12,140 nucleotides of DNA from Kiritimatiellia bacterium (GTDB lineage: Bacteria > Verrucomicrobiota > Kiritimatiellia > RFP12 > UBA3636), in contig JAFPUX010000322.1 of the NCBI GenBank assembly GCA_017413145.1, positions 1 to 12,140 on the forward strand, written 5' to 3'. Below, one piece after another: positions 1 to 5,506 of this stretch. The translations under genes were made by a program, and so were the position numbers. Positions within the stretch are counted from its first letter, which is position 1; every line of letters starts with the position of its first letter. The notes below the pieces were generated by a model, which worked only from the letters and a program-made list of their open reading frames with translations, did no database searches and was not told the DNA's origin.

Positions 1-1270
1 AGAGCAGCGACGTGACGGGGATGAAGATCGTCGCGATCCGGCCGTCCTTGGTGATCTCGTAGGAGGGCTCGCCGAGGACGACGTCCGGCGTGAGCGTCGT
101 CGCCGTGCCGGAGATCCGGTCCCAGCCGGACGCACCCGAGGACGATGCCGACCACTCGAACGTCGTCGAGTCCGTCAGTCCGTCGACGCCGAAGACGAGG
201 TTCGTGTCCGCTGTCGCGGTCAGCGTCCGCGTCTCGTCGCCGAACGTGTAGGTCACGGTCACGGGCGGCGAGGAGCCGACGTAGAGCGGGATCGTGTTCG
301 TGACGGCGTTGCGCTTCGCGTCCACGACCGGCTCGCCGAACATCGGCCGCGCGACCGCGGCGCCGCTCCACGTCCCCTCCTGGATGAGGTAGGTTCGCTG
401 GGAGGCCAGCTTCGACGCGTCCGTCGACCGCCCGAACCACGTGTTGCCGAACGGCGCCGCGTAGTCGGCGTTGGACGTGTAGCGGACCGACTGCGGAATC
501 CAGTTCGCCTCCCCGGACGGGAACGGATCGTCCTCGTCGTAGTAGGTCGCCCGGCCGATGCGCGTCCAGTTCGGATACTTCTCCGCGTTCACGCAGAACG
601 CCCACCGCAGGGTGCTTCCGTTGGAGAAGTTGCCGTATTCCGTGCTGCTGATGTAGTAGGCGTATTGCGTTCCCGTGTTCGGGTCCGTCGGAGGTCCGAG
701 CCTCGGGACGTCGCCCGCGAAGTGGAACACGACCGAGCCCGGCATCGTGCAGAATCCGCACTTGCCGACGTATTCGAGCGTCTCGGGAAGCCAGACCTCC
801 GCAAGGCTCTGGTTCCACGCGAACGCGAAACCCTGGATGGTCCGGATCTGCGTGTTCCGCAGGTCGACGGACGTGTTCTTGCAGTTCTCGAACGCCGCAT
901 TGCCGATGTTCGTCACCGTGTTCGGGAGGACGAGCCCGGTGATGCTGTTGCCGACCGACTTGAAGGCGACCGGCGCGACGTTCACGAGCCGCACGGGCGT
1001 GTTGGAGGCGGTCGTGTCGGCGAGCACGTCCGAGAGATCGAGCGCGCCGGACCCCGCCACGCGGGCGCTGGCCCCGCTGCCGCCGCAGCCGAGCCAGAAG
1101 TCGTCGGACGAGGCGCTGGGCCGGTAGACGCGGAGCTGCCAGTTGCCGTCGGAGATGATGCCGGAATACGGCTGGTTGTTCTGCTTTCCGGCACCTTCGG
1201 TGTAGGTCCACTCCGCGTGCGCGGGTAGCGCGAGCGCAAGGAGCGCGAGGAGGGGGAGGCGTCGTTTCAT
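1..1270 (-). CDS. BspA-like LRR surface protein with signal peptide (partial, 3' end beyond window)
   Basis: I translated this strand by hand from the ATG at 1270 to the left edge. It is open for 423 codons with no stop. It starts with a clear Sec signal peptide (MKRRLPLLALLALALPAHA, cleavage expected after residue 19). Mature residues 20-105 start EWTYTEGAGKQ. Residues about 108-185 carry BspA/LRR_5-type repeats (ITGLVLPNTVTNIGNAAFENC, then IRTIQGFAF and LPETLEYVGKCGF). Residues about 325-400 look like an Fn3/Ig-like beta module. The start is supported by AAAGGG six bases before the ATG and by the signal peptide. Proteins of this kind are surface adhesins or substrate-binding proteins; the ligand is unknown. 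It resembles the LRR protein at 9904-11721 in starting with W-x-Y after the signal peptide and moving into LRR_5 repeats, but has fewer repeats. It is divergent from the XylR-like gene, and its promoter spacer contains a G10 tract. The C-terminal tail cannot be seen. Confidence 0.85.
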   Translation of the reverse strand, partial: MKRRLPLLALLALALPAHAEWTYTEGAGKQNNQPYSGIISDGNWQLRVYRPSASSDDFWLGCGGSGASARVAGSGALDLSDVLADTTASNTPVRLVNVAPVAFKSVGNSITGLVLPNTVTNIGNAAFENCKNTSVDLRNTQIRTIQGFAFAWNQSLAEVWLPETLEYVGKCGFCTMPGSVVFHFAGDVPRLGPPTDPNTGTQYAYYISSTEYGNFSNGSTLRWAFCVNAEKYPNWTRIGRATYYDEDDPFPSGEANWIPQSVRYTSNADYAAPFGNTWFGRSTDASKLASQRTYLIQEGTWSGAAVARPMFGEPVVDAKRNAVTNTIPLYVGSSPPVTVTYTFGDETRTLTATADTNLVFGVDGLTDSTTFEWSASSSGASGWDRISGTATTLTPDVVLGEPSYEITKDGRIATIFIPVTSLL

Positions 1271-1293
1271 GGAAAACCCTTTCAACGGCAACA

Positions 1294-1324
1294 AGGATAC
1301 CATACTCCCCCCCCCCTCCGTCAA
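1294..1324 (-). promoter_or_regulatory. Candidate phase-variable promoter (G10 tract between -35 and -10)
   Basis: On the minus strand, TTGACG (1324-1319, 5 of 6 matches to the -35 consensus) is followed after 19 nt by TATCCT (1299-1294) as the -10. The spacer contains ten consecutive G (C10 at 1307-1316 on the plus strand). The expected transcription start is near 1287, giving a leader of about 17 nt before the ATG at 1270. A 19-nt spacer is longer than the optimal 17, so gain or loss of one or two G would be expected to alter promoter strength. An alternative -10, TATGGT at 1304-1299, would leave only 14 nt. Confidence 0.5.
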
Positions 1325-1424
1325 TAATCTCATAACTCGCACGATTTCATCGTATTGGCTCAATCGCACCGTGGTAAAAATTTGCGGTCGGGCCGCGGCA
1401 CGAGCGCCGATCGCGAGCGACATT

Positions 1425-1479
1425 CGACAGCCGACGACCGACGTCCGGATGTCGGTTGTCGGCTGTCGGCTGTCGGCTG
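1425..1479. repeat. 44-bp near-perfect dyad continuing into GGCTGTC heptamer repeats
   Basis: The left arm at 1425-1442 and the right arm at 1451-1468 are complementary at 17 of 18 positions. The central 8 bases (gtccggat) are themselves nearly palindromic. The right arm runs on into tandem heptamers: GGTTGTC at 1454, GGCTGTC at 1461, GGCTGTC at 1468 and a partial copy at 1475. Because the right side is repetitive, the left arm could pair in at least two registers, for example with GTCGGCTGTCG at 1458-1468 or at 1465-1475. It may be a dispersed REP/MITE-like element, a regulator operator, or a leader hairpin. The sequence alone does not decide. Confidence 0.7.
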
Positions 1480-1577
1480 CCCCTGCCAATTGAATTCGGC
1501 CACCGGCGCGAAGCGGCCCGCGCGGCGAGCCGCGCGGGGTCCTGCGCTTCTCGCGCGACGCCCGCGACTGGGTCCTC

Positions 1578-2564
1578 GTGTCAACGCAGCCCGGCCTGCT
1601 CGAGACGCTTCCTCCGGGAACGGCCTTCGACGGGGCCATCGTCGCCGTGCTCGGGAACGACCGCCGGGGAGGCCGGAAGGCGCTACGCGGGCTCCGAACG
1701 GTGGAGCTGCGCCTCGACGCCGGATCCGTCGCGCGGCTCGCCGCCGACCACTTCCTCGCGCGGGGATTTGGGCACTTCGCCTTCGTGGGGCACGAGCGCG
1801 ACCCGCCCTGGTCGGCCGAGCGCCGGGAGGCCTTCCGCCGCGAACTGGCGAACCGGGGGCTTGACTGCGCCGTCTACCGCCCGCCGTCCCGGGGAGACCT
1901 CTCGCTGCGCCACCGCCATCTCGCGGAGTGGCTCGCGGCGCAGCCGCGGCCGCTCGCGGTCCTGGCCGCCTACGACGTCGAGGCGCGGAAGGTTCTCGCC
2001 GCCTGCCGGCTCGCGGGGCTCGACGTGCCGGAGGACGTCGCCGTCCTGGGCGTCGACGACGATCCGCTGACGTGCGAGACCACGCTCCCGCCGCTCTCCA
2101 GCGTCGCGATGGGCGGCGAGGAGGCGGGATTCGCCGCGGCGGAGGCGCTGGACGCCGCGCTGCGCGGCCGGCCGGGGTCGCCGCGGCGGATCGTCCTCGG
2201 GGGCGTCCGCGTCGAGGCGCGCGCCTCGACCGCGCATTTCATCGGGCGCGACCCGCTCGTCGCGAAGGCGCGGTCGGCCGTCGCGGCGCGGATCGGGGAG
2301 CGGATTCCCGTCTCGGAGCTGGCCCGGTCCTTGGGCGTTTCGCGCCGTACGCTCGAGCTGCGCTTCCGGGCGGAAACGGGCGTCCCGATCGGCGAGGCGA
2401 TCCTGAACGAACGCCTCGCCCGCGCGAAGGACCTGCTTCGGACGACGTCGCTTTCGTGCGAGCAGATCGCCGCCGCGTGCGGCGTCTGTGACGCGAACCA
2501 CTTGGGGCACCTGTTCCGGCGCAGGTTCGGCGCCTCGCCGTCGGCCTTCCGGAAAGGAAGTTAG
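1578..2564 (+). CDS. XylR-like transcriptional regulator (LacI-type sensor domain + AraC HTH), N-terminus probably incomplete
   Basis: As read from GTG 1578 it is 328 residues. Residues about 1-225 match a LacI/periplasmic-binding-type sensor domain: FDGAIVAVLGND, ARGFGHFAFVGHERDPPWSAERREAFRREL, then VAVLGVDDDPLTCETTLPPLSSV at about 154-176. The last stretch is the signature I associate with XylR-family regulators. Residues 235-328 form an AraC double helix-turn-helix: IPVSELARSLGVSRRTLELRF (243-263) and SCEQIAAACGVCDANHLGHLFRRRFGASPSAFR (293-326). E. coli XylR is 392 residues, so about 30 or more N-terminal residues are lacking. The frame stays open upstream to a TGA at 1491-1493, and this upstream part reads RGVLRFSRDARDWVLVSTQPG, which looks like genuine family sequence. 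No ATG, GTG or TTG in that frame would include it. The gene is divergent from the LRR gene and convergent with the gene at 2667-5330. It presumably responds to a sugar; the ligand is unknown. Confidence 0.8.
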   Translation: MSTQPGLLETLPPGTAFDGAIVAVLGNDRRGGRKALRGLRTVELRLDAGSVARLAADHFLARGFGHFAFVGHERDPPWSAERREAFRRELANRGLDCAVYRPPSRGDLSLRHRHLAEWLAAQPRPLAVLAAYDVEARKVLAACRLAGLDVPEDVAVLGVDDDPLTCETTLPPLSSVAMGGEEAGFAAAEALDAALRGRPGSPRRIVLGGVRVEARASTAHFIGRDPLVAKARSAVAARIGERIPVSELARSLGVSRRTLELRFRAETGVPIGEAILNERLARAKDLLRTTSLSCEQIAAACGVCDANHLGHLFRRRFGASPSAFRKGS

Positions 2565-2573
2565 GGCGGTCTG

Positions 2574-2641
2574 CGGGGCGGGCCCGCGAAGCGAGCCGGA
2601 GGGGGTCGCGGGGAACCCGCGCCGCCGCAAGGCCGGCTCGC
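2574..2641. terminator. Nested GC-rich inverted repeat between convergent genes (possible bidirectional terminator)
   Basis: Outer arms GCGAGCCGG (2591-2599) and CCGGCTCGC (2633-2641) are perfectly complementary. Inside lies a second stem, CGCGGG (2607-2612) and CCCGCG (2616-2621), with a GAA loop. A 10-bp palindrome, GCGGGCCCGC, sits just before at 2578-2587. It occupies most of the 102-bp gap between the two 3' ends. There is no T-tract on either strand, so it is not a canonical intrinsic terminator. A dispersed intergenic repeat is the alternative. Confidence 0.4.
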
Positions 2642-2666
2642 ACCCCGCCACGGCCGCCGAAGGGGA

Positions 2667-5330
2667 CTACTTCACCAGAATGAGCGTGACGGGCAGGACG
2701 TCGGTGAAGATCTCGAGCTCCTGCAGGTCGGTCCGGTCGTTGTCGGCGCGGCCGAACCAGATGCGGACGCCGGTGGCGTCCGAGGCGAGGAGCTTGCCGG
2801 TCGCGGGCTCGACGACGACGTGGATGCGCCCGCCGGATTCGTCGTCGCCGTCCGCTTCGAACGTGGCGACGCGGAAGGCGTCCATGTCCTCGTTGGCGGC
2901 AAACGCGTCCGAACCGGCGTGGCGGAAAAGGATTTCGTTCACGGCGAGGCCGTCGTGCGCGCCGTCGGACTTCGTCCAGAACTCGATCCGGGTCACGTGC
3001 TGGGGATCATCGAAGAGCGCCTCGAAGATCGCGTCGGTGGCGACGGGGCAGACGGCGGCGGAGCTCTCGGAGACGACGCCGTCGGTCAGCGCCGCGAACG
3101 CGGCGGCGTCCGGCGCGGCGCCGTTGCGGACGAAGGAAACGGACGCGACGGCGTCGCCGCGCAGCAGGTTCCCGGCCGCGGGACGGTGCATGGTTCCGCT
3201 CCACGTTTCGCCGCTCCACGTCGCGAGCGGCGACGCGACGGCGGACCGGAGCGCCTGGATTTCGCCGACGCCGGTGCAGGAGTTGTCCATCGTCAGGAAG
3301 GGGATCTTGACCGCGACCGCGTTCGTGAGGAGCGGCCCGCCGGCGCGCGAAACCGAGATGAAATACGACCCGTGCGAGAAATTGTCGCCCAGGCCGAGGC
3401 GGACTTCGTCGAAGGAAACGGTCTTCCAGTTCGGGTCGCCCGCCGTGCGGTAGGCGATCGAGGAGAACGAGAAGCCGTCGCGGCCGCCGTCGCTCCAGAA
3501 GGTGTAGAAGCCGACGGACTCCACGTCGCGCGGCGACGGAAGCTCGTAGGTGAACTGCGCGCCGGTTTCGATCGCGGCCACGTCCCCGTCCCCTTTCGCG
3601 AAGACGAAGCGTCCGTCGACGAGGACGGCGGGGTCCCGGTTCTCGTTGTTGTAGCCGGGATCGCGGGTCGCGGACATGGCGACGGCGCCGTTTGCGGCGA
3701 CGGCGCCGCTCTCCGCGAGCACGTTGAGGCCGAAGGGAATCATGCTGCCGGTGCGGAACGGCCCCGAGGAGACGAGGACGGCGCCGGGGGCGGCGTAGAC
3801 CGGCCGGGGGCGGATGTTGGTCAGCACGGTGTCGAGCGCCTCGCTCCAGCCGGCGAAGACGAATCCCTCCTTCGGCGGCACGACGGAGGGGTCGGGCGCC
3901 GTGGCGGCGTGGCCGGCCGCGACGGTCTGCACCGCGACGCCGGGCAGCGGATCGCCGTTTTCGTCGCAGAACGTGACGGTGTAGACGCCCGTGAGTTCCC
4001 CGAGAATCTCGATCTCGGCCATCCCGACATAGGTGTTCTCCACCGCTCCAAAATCGATCTCGATGGCGGTGGCGCCTCTCGCGAGCGGGCCGCCGGACGG
4101 ATCGGCAAAAACGCTCTGGAGGGCGATGCCGCTCGTGTTCACGAACGGCATCGCCGACCCTTCGAGCGTCGTCCAGACGCCCACGGCGTCGCGGACGGAC
4201 ACGGAATTGACCGCGATGTCGTTGCGGCCGTTGTCGCTCCACGTCGAGAAGACGCGCACGGCGTCGATCCTCGCCTCCGCGACGAAGTCGAACGTCACCT
4301 TGACGCCGTTCCGCATGATGTAGACGTCGATGTCCTCCTTGGACGTGTCGAAGTGGCCCTCGAACACGCCGTTCACCATCAGGTTGGGCGCGGCGGCGGC
4401 CTGCTGCTGGGCCCCTTCGAGCGTCATCGACGTCGTGGGGCGGCGCACGAGGTTGGAGGAGGCTGGCGCGAGGTCGGCCGCCTGCACGGAGAGGGGCGTC
4501 CGCACCCATGCGCCGTTCCGGGAATACTGGATTTCCGTCCCGTAGACCGGGCGCGGGAACAGGTCCTCGAAGACGGCGGAGATGTCGACGTCCCATCCGA
4601 CGAAGACGAGAGGCGCCTTTTCCGGGACGAGGGAGGGGTCGGGTTCCGTCGCGGCGGTGCCGGTCGCCACGGTCTGCGGCGGAACGCCGGGCAGCGGGTC
4701 GCCGTTCTCGTCGCAGAACGTCACCACGTGCGTCCCGGCGTAGGCGCCGAGGACCTCCATTTCCGCGATACCCGTCCAGTCGTTGTCCATCGTGCCGAAG
4801 ACGACGCGGACCGCCGTGGCGCCCGCGGCGAGCGGGGCGCCGGAACCGTCCGCGAAGGCGAGGCGCCAGCCGACGGACGTTCCGCCGTCGGCGAACGGAA
4901 GCTCCGAACCGGCGAGCGACGTCCAGTTTCCCTCGGCGTCGCACACGTCCACCGAGGCGACGCCCACGTCGACGCGGCCGGCGTCGCGCCAGCACGAATA
5001 GACGCGCACCTCGTCCACGCGCGCCGACGCCCCGAACGAGAGCGTGACGGAGGCGCCCGTCCGGATCGGGTAGAGGTGGCCTTCGTCGGAAACCGACGTG
5101 TTGGTGTCGAAGATGCCGTTGACGAGCAGTTCCGCCGGACTCTGCCAGGCCTTGTCGGTGTTGGCCGGCGAATTGCCGGAGAGGACGAACGTCGTCCGCG
5201 GGGAGCGGGCGAGGTTGCCGTCCGCGAGGGAGACCAGGTCGGCCGCCTGCTGCGAAAGCGCGGTCTTGGTCCACGTGCCGTCGGCCAGCGCGAGCGCGGG
5301 GAGGAGAAGGAGGGGGAGAAACCGTTTCAT
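2667..5330 (-). CDS. Exported protein with four galactose-binding-like modules and two InlB B-type repeats
   Basis: 887 residues. The signal peptide is MKRFLPLLLLPALALA, cleaved after about residue 16. Four diverged copies of a module of about 175 residues follow, at about 18-193, 268-444, 516-695 and 702-876. Each has a central motif (VRVYSCWRDAGRVD, VRVFSTWSDNGRND, VGFYTFWSDGGRDG, IEFWTKSDGAHDG) and a closing motif (MDNDWTGIAEMEV, VENTYVGMAEIEI, MDNSCTGVGEIQA, ADNDRTDLQELEI). This is the pattern of F5/8-type C (discoidin-like) galactose-binding domains. Modules 1-2 and 2-3 are separated by Listeria-Bacteroides/InlB B-type repeats at about 199-263 and 448-512 (VTFCDENGDPLPGV... GW... RPVY). 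No enzyme domain or membrane anchor is visible, and the chain ends PVTLILVK. A glycan- or surface-binding role is likely but inferred. It has its own TATAAT promoter 62 bp upstream and no obvious Shine-Dalgarno sequence. The start is set by the signal peptide. Confidence 0.88.
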   Translation of the reverse strand: MKRFLPLLLLPALALADGTWTKTALSQQAADLVSLADGNLARSPRTTFVLSGNSPANTDKAWQSPAELLVNGIFDTNTSVSDEGHLYPIRTGASVTLSFGASARVDEVRVYSCWRDAGRVDVGVASVDVCDAEGNWTSLAGSELPFADGGTSVGWRLAFADGSGAPLAAGATAVRVVFGTMDNDWTGIAEMEVLGAYAGTHVVTFCDENGDPLPGVPPQTVATGTAATEPDPSLVPEKAPLVFVGWDVDISAVFEDLFPRPVYGTEIQYSRNGAWVRTPLSVQAADLAPASSNLVRRPTTSMTLEGAQQQAAAAPNLMVNGVFEGHFDTSKEDIDVYIMRNGVKVTFDFVAEARIDAVRVFSTWSDNGRNDIAVNSVSVRDAVGVWTTLEGSAMPFVNTSGIALQSVFADPSGGPLARGATAIEIDFGAVENTYVGMAEIEILGELTGVYTVTFCDENGDPLPGVAVQTVAAGHAATAPDPSVVPPKEGFVFAGWSEALDTVLTNIRPRPVYAAPGAVLVSSGPFRTGSMIPFGLNVLAESGAVAANGAVAMSATRDPGYNNENRDPAVLVDGRFVFAKGDGDVAAIETGAQFTYELPSPRDVESVGFYTFWSDGGRDGFSFSSIAYRTAGDPNWKTVSFDEVRLGLGDNFSHGSYFISVSRAGGPLLTNAVAVKIPFLTMDNSCTGVGEIQALRSAVASPLATWSGETWSGTMHRPAAGNLLRGDAVASVSFVRNGAAPDAAAFAALTDGVVSESSAAVCPVATDAIFEALFDDPQHVTRIEFWTKSDGAHDGLAVNEILFRHAGSDAFAANEDMDAFRVATFEADGDDESGGRIHVVVEPATGKLLASDATGVRIWFGRADNDRTDLQELEIFTDVLPVTLILVK
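3795..3989 (-). repeat. InlB B/Flg_new-type repeat, copy 2
   Basis: Encodes residues about 448-512 of the 887-aa protein. It reads YTVTFCDENGDPLPGV, then QTVAAGHAATAPDPSVVPPKEGFVFAGW and a final RPRPVY. It is homologous, in DNA and protein, to the copy at 4542-4736. Such repeats serve as rigid extenders in cell-surface proteins. Confidence 0.7.
4542..4736 (-). repeat. InlB B/Flg_new-type repeat, copy 1
   Basis: Encodes residues about 199-263 of the 887-aa protein. It reads HVVTFCDENGDPLPGV, then QTVATGTAATEPDPSLVPEKAPLVFVGW and a final PRPVY. The stretch FCDENGDPLPGV is identical to the second copy. Confidence 0.7.
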
Positions 5331-5344
5331 CCGGGCGTGGCTGA

Positions 5345-5375
5345 GTTGAAGGTTAAAAGGTTGAAAGGGTTGAAG
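5345..5375. repeat. Imperfect GGTTGAAA-type tandem repeats in the leader of the 887-aa gene
   Basis: On the plus strand four imperfect 8-9-nt units run in tandem: agttgaa, ggttaaaa, ggttgaaa and gggttgaag. On the minus strand this is a pyrimidine-rich segment of the predicted 5' leader, between the TATAAT box and the ATG at 5330. Its function is unknown. Confidence 0.6.
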
Positions 5376-5390
5376 AGGTCGGACGAAGGC

Positions 5391-5420
5391 GATTATAGCG
5401 CATTGGGAGGGTGAAGGGAA
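5391..5420 (-). promoter_or_regulatory. Promoter of the 887-aa protein gene
   Basis: On the minus strand a perfect TATAAT lies at 5397-5392 inside TGCGCTATAATC (5402-5391). The same 12-mer precedes the LRR gene at 11758-11747. The -35 position 17 nt away holds TTCCCT (5420-5415), which is weak. The predicted start near 5385 gives a leader of about 55 nt. Confidence 0.6.
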
Positions 5421-5506
5421 GTCCCGAGTTCATTGCGGGCGCACGTCGAGCGGGGACGTCTCCGCAGCCCGGTTGGCCGTGAGGGAGCGGACCGGCGACC
5501 CTTCCG

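Larger units (their letters stand above)
1271..1577. other. Divergent intergenic region, 307 bp
   Basis: From left to right it holds the leader and promoter of the LRR gene (1271-1324), then an AT-richer stretch (1321-1383) with a small dyad at 1341-1353 (acgat-ttc-atcgt). A weak plus-strand promoter candidate, TTGGCT at 1355-1360 and TAAAAA at 1375-1380, has a 14-nt spacer that is shorter than ideal. Next come a 44-bp dyad (1425-1468) and GC-rich sequence running into the regulator. The last 84 bases (1494-1577) are open in the regulator's frame and appear to encode part of its protein. No small gene is convincing here. Confidence 0.6.
5331..5506. other. Intergenic region, 176 bp
   Basis: Holds the promoter and leader of the 887-aa gene (5331-5420) and the 3' flank of the 1456-aa gene. 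A 12-bp palindrome, TCCGCTAGCGGA (5503-5514), straddles the upstream stop codon. A 16-bp near-palindrome lies at 5450-5465. Neither has a loop or T-tract typical of a terminator, and no gene is seen. Confidence 0.5.

Noticed and set aside
1269..1493. Small plus-strand ORF across the intergenic region
   Set aside because: It overlaps the LRR gene start and runs through the homopolymer and the dyad; low-complexity translation and no ribosome binding site.
1683..2651. 322-codon minus-strand ORF opposite the regulator
   Set aside because: The plus strand shows two AraC helix-turn-helix motifs and the XylR-like PPLSSV signature; the antisense frame shows nothing.
3007..5274. 755-codon minus-strand ORF inside the 887-aa gene
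   Set aside because: Arg-rich shadow of the same strand in another frame, with no signal peptide or motif.
2820..5414. 864-codon plus-strand ORF opposite the 887-aa gene
   Set aside because: Mirror-frame artefact of high third-position GC; the minus-strand protein has a signal peptide and repeated modules.
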